In this document: positions 1 to 5,957 of the stretch, in pieces
Layout: every line of letters begins with the position of its first letter
How positions within the stretch are numbered: the first letter of the stretch is position 1
From: Phycisphaerales bacterium UBA2402
Lineage (GTDB): Bacteria > Planctomycetota > Phycisphaerae > Phycisphaerales > UBA1924
Direction: 5' to 3'
Length of the DNA: 6,477 bases
Assembly: GCA_002343715.1 (NCBI GenBank)
Contig: DDSA01000108.1
Coordinates: 1 to 6,477, forward strand
Position numbers and translations under genes: made by a program
Notes under the pieces: generated by a model
The model's input: the letters and a program-made list of their open reading frames with translations, nothing else
What the model was told of the DNA's origin: nothing
The model's database searches: none

Positions 1-254
1 ATGGGAAGCGTTCTCTGGCATTGGCGTACGGGCCGATGCTGCGCGCCATCGAGGGCGTGGTCCGTGGCGCGGCGGGCCAGCGCGAGAGGGCGGAACAGGC
101 GTTCGCCGAGTCCTTGCCCACGCTGATGACTTCGAGCCAGGCGGCGCTGCACCGGCCGCTTTTCCGCAGGGCCGCATCGATGTACGAGTCGTGGGGACGG
201 GCGGACAAGGCCGCGGAACTGCGGGCGTTTCTTACAGAGAACTCGGCTCCGTAG
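1..254 (+). CDS. C-terminal tail of a TPR-like helical protein (5' partial)
   Basis: The reading frame is open from position 3, the first codon in this phase, to a TAG at 252-254, so this is the last 83 or so residues of a gene that begins outside the window. A TTG at 21 is in frame but is probably internal. The peptide is rich in Ala, Arg and Glu and forms amphipathic helices. The stretch AASMYESWGRADKAAELRAF resembles a tetratricopeptide helix pair, and GAAGQRERAEQAFAESL earlier looks like another. TPR tails are common on large scaffold proteins and on serine/threonine kinases in some high-GC bacteria, but no catalytic domain is visible here, so the function is not assignable. Its last 23 bp overlap the 3' end of the convergent TerC gene. 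Confidence is good that this is coding and low on the family. Confidence 0.6.
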   Translation, partial: GKRSLALAYGPMLRAIEGVVRGAAGQRERAEQAFAESLPTLMTSSQAALHRPLFRRAASMYESWGRADKAAELRAFLTENSAP

Positions 255-1332
255 GGGCATCGTCGTCTTTCTTGCCCCCTGAAACGAGCGACCAGACGAC
301 ACCGACGATCAATGCGCCAGCGATAGTGCCCAGCGAAACAGCGTTGGGCACGTGGAACCCCTCCATCGCCGGGATGATCGTGCCCAGGAGCGGCACGAGC
401 ATCTTGACGCCGATGAAGACAAGGATGAAGGCGAGGCTGACCTTGAGTTTCTCGAACTTGCCGATGAAGGCCGCGAGGGCGAAGTAGAGGGAGCGCAGCC
501 CGAGGATGGCGAAGATGTTGCTCGTGAAGATGATGAAGGGGTCCTGCGTGACGCCGAAAGCCGCGGGGATCGAGTCCACGGCGAAGACGACGTCGGTGGT
601 CTCGACGACGATGAGAACAAGGAACAGTGGGGTCATCACCCGCCGACCGTCCAGCACGGTGAAGAACTTCTCGCCGTCGAGCCGGTCGGAGACGGGAAAG
701 AACCGCCGCGCCAGGCGCACGACCGGGTTCTTTTCGGGGTGGACTTCCTCATCGTTGTGCCCGAACATCTTGATCCCGGTGTAGACCAGGAAGCCGCCCA
801 GGATGTAGATGACCCAGTGGAACTCGCGGACAATCGCCACGCCCACGCCGATCATCACCCCCCGCAGCACGAGCGCGCCCAGGATGCCCCAGAACAGGAC
901 GCGGTGCTGGTGCTGACGGGGCACGCCGAAATATCTGAAGATCACCGCGATCACAAAGATGTTGTCGAGGCTGAGGGCGTACTCGAGCATCCAGCAGACG
1001 AGGTACAGGCCGGTGGCCTCGGCCCCGCCGATGTCGCGGGGCTTCTCGCCGATGGCGACGGTGACGCCCCGCCCGAAATCCAGCCAGTGATTCTGGTAGA
1101 TGAAATAGACGGCTACGGCGAAGAGCAGCGCGGTGGAAACCCAGACCGAGGTCCACGCGACGGCTTCCTTCACCGAGACGGCGTGCGACTTGCGGTTGAA
1201 GACGCCCAGGTCCAGGGCGAGAAAGAAACAGACGAGCAGCACGAACGCGCCGTAGAACCAGATCCGGCCGGATTCCAGCAGGCCGGGTAAAGAAGCGGGG
1301 GCGATGGCGGCAAGAATGGCGGAGTGAGTCAT
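232..1332 (-). CDS. TerC/Alx-family integral membrane protein (second gene of the pair), probable Mn2+ exporter
   Basis: This encodes 366 residues with about nine membrane segments (approximately 26-46, 59-80, 107-132, 146-168, 172-190, 234-254, 266-290, 297-319, 333-352). The TerC signatures are present: EYALSLDNIFVIAVIF (117-132), with the acidic LSLDN membrane motif; ETTDVVFAVDSIPA (244-257), its internal-repeat counterpart; and TSNIFAILGLRSLYF (270-284). Known family members such as E. coli Alx and B. subtilis YkoY/YceF move Mn2+ out across the membrane; older tellurite-resistance naming gives TerC. The C-terminus is a short charged tail (GGKKDDDAPTEPSSL). I chose ATG 1332 because the longer GTG start at 1383 would run into the upstream terC gene. 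No Shine-Dalgarno precedes the ATG, which fits translational coupling to the upstream gene ending 19 bp away. The length is slightly above the usual 320-350. Family is certain; substrate is inferred. Confidence 0.93.
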   Translation of the reverse strand: MTHSAILAAIAPASLPGLLESGRIWFYGAFVLLVCFFLALDLGVFNRKSHAVSVKEAVAWTSVWVSTALLFAVAVYFIYQNHWLDFGRGVTVAIGEKPRDIGGAEATGLYLVCWMLEYALSLDNIFVIAVIFRYFGVPRQHQHRVLFWGILGALVLRGVMIGVGVAIVREFHWVIYILGGFLVYTGIKMFGHNDEEVHPEKNPVVRLARRFFPVSDRLDGEKFFTVLDGRRVMTPLFLVLIVVETTDVVFAVDSIPAAFGVTQDPFIIFTSNIFAILGLRSLYFALAAFIGKFEKLKVSLAFILVFIGVKMLVPLLGTIIPAMEGFHVPNAVSLGTIAGALIVGVVWSLVSGGKKDDDAPTEPSSL

Positions 1333-1352
1333 GCGGGAACGAGCGGAGACAT
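1329..1352 (-). other. Possible 7-codon coupling minicistron between the two TerC genes
   Basis: The upstream terC stop TAA (1354-1352) overlaps an ATG at 1352 as TAATG. That ATG opens a seven-residue frame, MSPLVPA, which ends in a TGA (1331-1329) overlapping the downstream terC ATG (1332-1330) as ATGA. The gap is therefore bridged by two classic stop/start overlaps in series. The downstream ATG has no Shine-Dalgarno, so termination-reinitiation through this frame would be a simple way to couple the genes. The arrangement is read directly from the bases; its use is inference and it could be chance in so short a gap. Confidence 0.35.
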
Positions 1353-2572
1353 TAGCGCGGCGCGGCCTCGGGGGCGGATTCACTTCGATCCTTGACCACC
1401 ACCGAGAGAACGACGGCGAGAATGAGCGTGCCCAATACGACGCCCAGCGACACCAGGGTGTCGATCTTGACCGGCTTGGCCGCCTCCCACGACAAACCCA
1501 TCCAGCCCCCGATGGTGTCGAGGTAGGGAGGAAGGCTCAGCAGAAGCAGTTTCACGCCCACAAAGGCAAGGATCAGGATCAGCGCCGGCTTGAGGTATTT
1601 GAACTTCACGATGAGCGCGGCAAGGCAGAAATAGAGCGCCCGCAGCCCGAGGATCGCGAAGATGTTGCTCGTGAAGACAATGAACGGGTCGGGCGTGATG
1701 GCGAAGATCGCGGGGATCGAGTCCACGGCGAAGACGAGATCGGTGAACTCGACCATGATGAGGGCGAGAAAGAGAGGCGTCATCGCCCACCGGGCCGAGA
1801 GCGAGCCCGGCGAGGGCGGGTTCTGGACTTGCCTGCCCGTCGCGGGATCGGTTGTATAGGTCGGCGGCTGGGTGCGCCGGGTGAAGAACTTCTGCCCGTC
1901 GAAGAACTCGACCGTGGGCAGGAATCGCCTGGCCAGCCGCACCACGATGTTCTTGCCCGGGTCGTCGTTGGACTTGATCAGCGCCATCTTGGCCGCCGTC
2001 AGGATGAGGAACAGCCCGAAGAGGATCAGGATCCACGAATAACGCTGCACCAGTTCGGCCCCGAGGAAGATCATGATCCCCCGGAGGATCAGCGCGCCCA
2101 TGATGCCCCAGAAAAGCACGCGGTGCTGGTACTTGCCGGGTATGGCGAAGAACCCGAAGATCAGCGCGATCACGAACACGTTGTCCATCGAGAGGGACTT
2201 CTCGATGAGGTAGCCGGTCAGGTATTGCTCGAGGGCATCCATGCCTTCCACGGTGCCCCGGACCAGCGCCGGTCCATCGGCATCGGTGTTGTACATGGGC
2301 GTGTTCAGCCCCAGCCCCATCCAGTGCTTCTCATACCCGTAGTACACAAAGACGCCGAAGAGCAAGGCGGTGGCGACCCAGACCACGCTCCACGCCGCGG
2401 CCTCCTTGAACCCGACTTCGTGAGCCTCGCGATGAAAGACGCCCAGGTCGAGCGCGAGGAAGAAGCAGACCAGCGCCAGGAACCCCACGTACGGCCAGAC
2501 ACTCGGCCCGGTTTGAACCGCCTCTGATGCCAGGGTGATGCAGCGTTGAAACAACAAGTCGGGATCAGCCAA
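1352..2572 (-). CDS. TerC/Alx-family integral membrane protein (first gene of the riboswitch-led operon), probable Mn2+ exporter
   Basis: From a TTG at 2572 this encodes 406 residues. The membrane segments (approximately 27-46, 60-80, 120-142, 152-175, 179-197, 264-284, 297-321, 327-348, 370-393) match those of the downstream paralogue one for one. TerC motifs are IEKSLSMDNVFVIALIF (123-139), VEFTDLVFAVDSIPA (274-288) and TSNIFAILGLRALYF (301-315). It is longer than the paralogue because of an insert after TM2 (about 90-115) and a proline-rich loop before TM6 (about 232-262). The TTG is preferred because GGAGG lies 8 nt upstream; a GTG at 2587 would add five residues but has no Shine-Dalgarno. 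The open frame continues to 2782, but those codons look non-coding and cover the riboswitch. A yybP-ykoY aptamer lies in the leader, so Mn2+ is the likely signal and substrate. Family is certain; the exact start is less so. Confidence 0.9.
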   Translation of the reverse strand: MADPDLLFQRCITLASEAVQTGPSVWPYVGFLALVCFFLALDLGVFHREAHEVGFKEAAAWSVVWVATALLFGVFVYYGYEKHWMGLGLNTPMYNTDADGPALVRGTVEGMDALEQYLTGYLIEKSLSMDNVFVIALIFGFFAIPGKYQHRVLFWGIMGALILRGIMIFLGAELVQRYSWILILFGLFLILTAAKMALIKSNDDPGKNIVVRLARRFLPTVEFFDGQKFFTRRTQPPTYTTDPATGRQVQNPPSPGSLSARWAMTPLFLALIMVEFTDLVFAVDSIPAIFAITPDPFIVFTSNIFAILGLRALYFCLAALIVKFKYLKPALILILAFVGVKLLLLSLPPYLDTIGGWMGLSWEAAKPVKIDTLVSLGVVLGTLILAVVLSVVVKDRSESAPEAAPR

Positions 2573-2580
2573 AACGACAG

Positions 2581-2585
2581 CCTCC
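2581..2585 (-). promoter_or_regulatory. Shine-Dalgarno GGAGG deciding the upstream terC start
   Basis: GGAGG on the minus strand is followed by 8 nt and then TTG at 2572, a near-ideal spacing. No comparable site precedes the GTG at 2587 or the ATG of the longest open frame at 2782. GGAGGC (2585-2580) can pair with GUCUCC (2676-2671) at the base of the upstream riboswitch, with one G-U wobble. Confidence 0.6.
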
Positions 2586-2588
2586 ACG

Positions 2589-2604
2589 CCGCGGCGGGCC
2601 GCGG
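2589..2604 (-). promoter_or_regulatory. GC-rich hairpin just upstream of the terC ribosome-binding site
   Basis: The sequence is CCGCGG, a 4-nt CCCG loop, then CCGCGG again, giving a perfect 6-bp all-G/C stem. It ends 3 nt before the GGAGG ribosome-binding site, so it could hinder ribosome access or act as part of the riboswitch expression platform. It has no U tract and is not an intrinsic terminator. Given the local GC content, chance is possible. Confidence 0.35.
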
Positions 2605-2636
2605 TCGGTGTGTGTTGGTCTGGCGCTGTGCGAGAA

Positions 2637-2654
2637 GCCGCCAACGATGGCGGC
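2637..2654 (-). promoter_or_regulatory. Leader hairpin between riboswitch aptamer and terC
   Basis: GCCGCCA and TGGCGGC form a perfect 7-bp stem around a TCGT loop. It lies about 12 nt after the 3' end of the predicted aptamer in the terC leader. The next bases are TTCTCG, which is too short and mixed to be the U tract of an intrinsic terminator. It may belong to the riboswitch expression platform, or simply be a spacer structure. Confidence 0.35.
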
Positions 2655-2666
2655 ACGCACGCCCGG

Positions 2667-2762
2667 GCCGGGAGACATTCATCCCCGTGTTGACGACCCG
2701 AGCGACCCGGATGAAGCCCTCCCCCAACTGGCGGGGCGGGGTTCGGGTGGCTACTCCCCAAC
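2667..2762 (-). ncRNA. yybP-ykoY manganese riboswitch aptamer (RF00080-type) in the terC leader
   Basis: Read on the minus strand, the two most conserved blocks of the yybP-ykoY family are present in order: GGGGAGUAGCC (2759-2749) and GUCGUCAACA (2697-2688). Helices can be paired by hand. P1 is GUUGGG (2762-2757) with CCCGGC (2672-2667), including two G-U pairs. P2 is CCC plus CCCC (2740-2733) with GGGG and GGG (2725-2717). P3 is UUCAUCC (2715-2709) with GGAUGAA (2684-2678), a perfect 7 bp. The family binds Mn2+ in the docked loops formed by these conserved blocks, and typically turns on Mn2+ exporters such as alx, mntP and terC-type genes, which is the context here. The aptamer ends about 95 nt before the terC TTG. 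Assignment is from memory of the consensus and manual folding. Confidence 0.85.
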
Positions 2763-2863
2763 GGAGCGAGCAATGGTAGCACGCGTTCAAGGCTATTTTG
2801 GAGAGGGAGAGTTCACCCTGAATGGCCCCGCATCACCGCCGGGTTTCGCACTCAAAATCGGCC

Positions 2864-2869
2864 AATAAT
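2864..2869 (+). promoter_or_regulatory. Possible -10 element for rtcB
   Basis: AATAAT matches the sigma-70 -10 consensus at 5 of 6 positions and stands out in GC-rich sequence. It would start transcription about 30 nt before the rtcB ATG. No good -35 is seen at the right distance (GGGTTT lies there), so this is a weak call. Confidence 0.25.
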
Positions 2870-2904
2870 CCCGCGGGCAGACGAATGATCCGGATAACTT
2901 CGCC

Positions 2905-4104
2905 ATGTCGATGACCCCCGCGCCGTACCGCCTCTTTGGTGAGGTCGGGACGGACTTCGATCAGCCCTCGCTCGACCAACTGACCAGCGCCTGCTCGTTG
3001 CCGGTTTCGGCCAGGGCGGCCCTCATGCCCGATGCGCACGTGGGCTACGGCCTGCCCATCGGGGGCGTGCTGGCCACCAGAAACTGCGTGATCCCCTACG
3101 CCGTGGGCGTGGACATCGCCTGCCGCATGAAGATGACGGTGCTCGATGTGCCCGCGACGGACCTGGAGAAGCAGCACCGCCGCGACCAACTCGCCCGCGC
3201 CATCGAGCGCGAAACCCGCTTCGGCGTCGGGGCCGAGTTCCAGAAGCCCAACTCGCACCCGGTCATGGACCTGGACTGGTCCTTCTGCCACATCACGCGG
3301 ACGAACAAGGACAAGGCCTGGCGGCAACTGGGCACCAGCGGCAGCGGCAACCACTTCGTCGAGTTCGGCCGGCTCACCGTGACCGGCGAGGGGCTGGGCC
3401 TCGCCCCCGGCGAGTACATCGCGCTGCTCTCCCACTCCGGCAGCCGCGGCACGGGAGCGGCGGTCTGCGACCATTACTCTCGGATCGCCACGGCGATGCA
3501 CCCCGAGCTCGGCAAAGACCAGTCGCGTCTGGCCTGGCTCGATCTGGCATCGCAGGCGGGCGGCGAGTACTGGGACGCGATGAACCTGATGGGCGAGTAC
3601 GCCGCGGCGAACCACGCCGTCATCCACGCCCGCATCGCCGCGCACCTGGACGCCTCGGTGATCGCCGGGGTGGAGAATCACCACAACTTCGCCTGGAAGG
3701 AGCGCCACGTCATCGACGGCACCGATGAAGAAGTGATCGTCCACCGCAAGGGAGCGACGCCCGCGGGGGCGGGCGTGCTGGGCGTCATCCCGGGGTCGAT
3801 GGCCGCGCCGGGCTTCGTCGTGCGCGGTCGCGGCAACAACGAGAGCCTCTGCTCCGCGAGCCACGGCGCGGGGCGGGCGATGAGCCGCACCAAGGCCCGC
3901 GACACCTTCCGCTTCGGCACCGTCCGCGGCGATCTGGAACGGCGGGGCATCACCGTCCTCTCCGCGGGAAGTGATGAAAGCCCCGGCGCGTACAAGGACA
4001 TCCATCAGGTCATGGCTCGCCAGGCGGACCTGGTGGAGGTCATCGCCCGCTTCGATCCAGCGATCGTGAAGATGGCCCCCGAGGGCGAGCGCGCTGAGGA
4101 CTGA
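2905..4104 (+). CDS. rtcB: RtcB-family RNA ligase (3'-phosphate/2',3'-cyclic phosphate to 5'-OH joining)
   Basis: This encodes 399 residues, the usual length of bacterial RtcB (E. coli 408). Hallmarks in order are MPDAHVGYGLPIGG (41-54); AVGVDIACRM (66-75), with metal ligands D70 and C73; GSGNHFVE (146-153), with N149 and H150; SHSGSRGTG (176-184), with H177; ENHHNF (257-262); HRKGAT (280-285); and CSASHGAGRAMSR (316-328), where H320 matches the histidine that carries the GMP intermediate. The family uses GTP and Mn2+ to ligate RNA ends in tRNA or rRNA repair. All expected ligands are present, so it should be active. GVDIACRM differs from the common GVDIGCGM, as seen in some bacterial subgroups. 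ATG 2905 is chosen; a second in-frame ATG follows at 2911, and no clear Shine-Dalgarno is seen. It is divergent from the riboswitch-controlled terC operon, and no rtcA or archease gene is adjacent. Confidence 0.95.
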   Translation: MSMTPAPYRLFGEVGTDFDQPSLDQLTSACSLPVSARAALMPDAHVGYGLPIGGVLATRNCVIPYAVGVDIACRMKMTVLDVPATDLEKQHRRDQLARAIERETRFGVGAEFQKPNSHPVMDLDWSFCHITRTNKDKAWRQLGTSGSGNHFVEFGRLTVTGEGLGLAPGEYIALLSHSGSRGTGAAVCDHYSRIATAMHPELGKDQSRLAWLDLASQAGGEYWDAMNLMGEYAAANHAVIHARIAAHLDASVIAGVENHHNFAWKERHVIDGTDEEVIVHRKGATPAGAGVLGVIPGSMAAPGFVVRGRGNNESLCSASHGAGRAMSRTKARDTFRFGTVRGDLERRGITVLSAGSDESPGAYKDIHQVMARQADLVEVIARFDPAIVKMAPEGERAED

Positions 4105-4113
4105 TGCCGGAGC

Positions 4114-4149
4114 AGTAGTTCGGTGTGGCGGTTCCGCGCCGGAACTGTT
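4114..4149 (+). terminator. Imperfect hairpin after rtcB, possible weak terminator
   Basis: AGTAGTTCGG (4114-4123) can pair with CCGGAACTGTT (4139-4149), with two G-U pairs and one bulged G, around a loop that itself contains GGCG/CGCC. It begins 10 nt after the rtcB stop. It is not followed by a U tract, so intrinsic termination is doubtful and the structure may be incidental. Confidence 0.2.
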
Positions 4150-4223
4150 CCTCGCCGCGCTCACGCCGCATCGGCACACCCCGCCCCTCATACGATCCGC
4201 CCCTCACGGAAAGGCCCGATCCC

Positions 4224-5942
4224 ATGACAGACTCCAACCCATCCTCCCCGACCTCTTCCAGCGGCGACAAGCCGATGGACGCCATCATGGCGCTGTGCAA
4301 GCGCCGCGGCTTCATCTTCCAGGCCAGCGACATCTACGGCGGGATCAACGGCTTCTGGGACTACGGCCCGCTGGGTGCCCAGATGAAGAAGAACCTGCGC
4401 GAGGCGTGGTGGCAGGACATGATCCTCAACCCGTGCTGGGGGCGAAAAGGGCCCAACGGCGACCGGGTGCGATGCGTGCCGGTGGAGACGCGGATCATCC
4501 AGCACCCGAAGGTGTGGGAGGCGAGCGGGCACGTGGGCGGGTTCAACGACCCGATGGTGGACGACAAGGAGACGAAGCAGCGGTTTCGGGCGGACCACCT
4601 GCAGGGGCTGTATCAGGCCGGCGGGTTCGGGGAGCCCCTGGCCGAGATGCTCGCGCGTGCGGCGTCGGCCCAGGGTGTTGTGCCGCTGTGCACGGTCGTG
4701 GCGTCGACCTCGGGCGAGGCGGTCGATCAGCTCGTGAAGACGCGCAAGCTTCAGAAGGACCTGGGCATCCGCGCGATCACGGCGCGGGCGCCGCTGACGG
4801 ACGCCGCGCGGATGTTCGTGGACGTGGAGATCGGCAACGTGAAGGCCTGCTGCGAGGTGCTGGCGGTTCCGATGCCGACGCTGAAGGATCGGGCGGGCGA
4901 GGTGCCGTCGCCGTTCACGGGGAAGAAGGGCGCGCTGACCGAGCCCCGCCAGTTCAACCTGATGTTCAAGACGATCGTGGGCGCGACGGGCACGGAGGAC
5001 GACGCCGCGTACCTGCGTCCCGAGACGGCGCAGGGCATCTTCGTGCAGTTCAAGAACGTGGTGGACACGACGCGCGTGAAGATTCCCTTCGGCATCGGGA
5101 ACACGGGGACGAGTTTCCGCAACGAGGTGACGCCCCGGAACTTCACGTTCCGCTCGCGCGAGTTCGAGCAGGCTGAACTCGAGTTCTTCTGCCACCCCGA
5201 CGAGAGCCAGGCGTGGTACGCCTTCTGGCGGGACTTCCGCATGGAGTGGTGGAAGTCGATCGGGCTGGCGGGCGACAACCTGATCCTGCGCGAGCACGAC
5301 AAGGACGAACTCTCGCACTATTCGTGCGGGACGAGCGACGTCGAGTACCGCTTTCCGTTCACCTCCCCCGGCTTCGGCGAACTCGAGGGCATCGCCCACC
5401 GGGGTGACTACGACCTGACGCAGCACCAGAAGCACAGCGGCGTGAAACTCGATTACTTCGACACCACCCGCGGCGAGACGCTGCCCAACGGGTCCAGGAA
5501 GGGCGAGCGCTACCTGCCCCATTGCATCGAGCCCGCCGCGGGGCTGGACCGGGGCGTGCTCGCGCTCATCTGCGAGGCGTACACGGTGGACCCCTCCCGC
5601 CCCAGCCCGGAACTGATGAAGTTCCACCCGCGCATCGCGCCCATCAAAGCGGCGGTCTTCCCGCTGATGGACAAGGAAGGGATGCCCGATGTGGCGGAGA
5701 AACTCTACGACGACCTGTTCGCGGCGTTCGGGAAGACGGGCTTCATCGAGATGGACGCCAAGCAGTCCATCGGCAAGCGCTACGCCCGCATGGACGAGGC
5801 GGGGTGCCCCTACTGCTTCACCATCGACGGCGACACGCTCAAGGACCAGACCGTCACCGTCCGCGACCGCGACACAGGGAAGCAGGAGCGGATCGCGCTC
5901 GACCGGGTGAATGGTTTCCTGACCGAGAAGGTCGGGGCGTGA
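4224..5942 (+). CDS. glyQS: Glycyl-tRNA synthetase, class II single-chain (alpha2) type
   Basis: This encodes 572 residues that attach glycine to tRNA-Gly in the cytoplasm. The N-terminal IYGGINGFWDYGPLG (37-51) and WEASGHVGGFNDPMVDD (98-114) are the class II motif 1 region. RPETAQGIFVQFKN (265-278) and FRNEVTPRNFTFRSREFEQ (298-316) form motif 2. ELEGIAHRGDYDL (386-398) is the glycine-binding region, and IEPAAGLDRGVLAL (435-448) is motif 3. The anticodon-binding domain runs from about 468 to 565. Between motifs 1 and 2 is a roughly 110-residue insertion (127-237), longer than in Thermus GlyRS. It lacks the CPxCG zinc knuckle often seen just before LTEPRQFNLMF; here the equivalent reads VPSPFTGKKGA. 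ATG 4224 has AAGG 9 nt upstream and suits the family; the frame stays open to a GTG at 4125, but those codons look non-coding. ATG 4275 is a possible shorter start. Confidence 0.95.
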   Translation: MTDSNPSSPTSSSGDKPMDAIMALCKRRGFIFQASDIYGGINGFWDYGPLGAQMKKNLREAWWQDMILNPCWGRKGPNGDRVRCVPVETRIIQHPKVWEASGHVGGFNDPMVDDKETKQRFRADHLQGLYQAGGFGEPLAEMLARAASAQGVVPLCTVVASTSGEAVDQLVKTRKLQKDLGIRAITARAPLTDAARMFVDVEIGNVKACCEVLAVPMPTLKDRAGEVPSPFTGKKGALTEPRQFNLMFKTIVGATGTEDDAAYLRPETAQGIFVQFKNVVDTTRVKIPFGIGNTGTSFRNEVTPRNFTFRSREFEQAELEFFCHPDESQAWYAFWRDFRMEWWKSIGLAGDNLILREHDKDELSHYSCGTSDVEYRFPFTSPGFGELEGIAHRGDYDLTQHQKHSGVKLDYFDTTRGETLPNGSRKGERYLPHCIEPAAGLDRGVLALICEAYTVDPSRPSPELMKFHPRIAPIKAAVFPLMDKEGMPDVAEKLYDDLFAAFGKTGFIEMDAKQSIGKRYARMDEAGCPYCFTIDGDTLKDQTVTVRDRDTGKQERIALDRVNGFLTEKVGA

Positions 5943-5947
5943 GGCGC

Positions 5948-5951
5948 GGAG
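5948..5951 (+). promoter_or_regulatory. Shine-Dalgarno GGAG for the DinB-like gene
   Basis: GGAG lies 6 nt before the GTG at 5958 and within the 15-bp gap after the glyQS stop. It fixes the GTG as the start and suggests co-transcription with glyQS. Confidence 0.6.
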
Positions 5952-5957
5952 CATCGT

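Noticed and set aside
211..232. CCGC/GCGG hairpin followed by GCGTTTCTT as a terminator
   Set aside because: The stem is only 4 bp, it lies inside the coding end of the TPR-like gene, and the T-rich run is interrupted.
352..1290. 312-codon plus-strand open frame opposite the second terC
   Set aside because: Same antisense shadow composition, with no recognisable domain.
1331..2527. 398-codon plus-strand open frame opposite the upstream terC
   Set aside because: It is a shadow frame: the peptide is dominated by Asp, Glu, Arg and His, as expected from the antisense of GC-rich membrane-protein codons, and no motif is seen.
2573..2782. Upstream extension of the first terC to a start at 2782
   Set aside because: The extra 65-70 residues are low in family-like sequence, have no counterpart in the paralogue, and cover the riboswitch and leader hairpins; GGAGG-8 nt-TTG gives a better start.
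2771..2830. Promoter for the riboswitch-terC transcript (TTGAAC at 2790-2785, CAAAAT at 2800-2795 on the minus strand)
   Set aside because: These boxes do not pair at a 16-18 nt spacing with a matching partner, so I cannot place a promoter, although one must lie near here.
2833..4191. 452-codon minus-strand open frame opposite rtcB
   Set aside because: Antisense of a strongly conserved enzyme in high-GC DNA; the peptide is low-complexity and has no motif.
4191..4196. TACGAT as a -10 element for glyQS
   Set aside because: It matches 4 of 6 positions and has no -35 partner; this is too weak to list.
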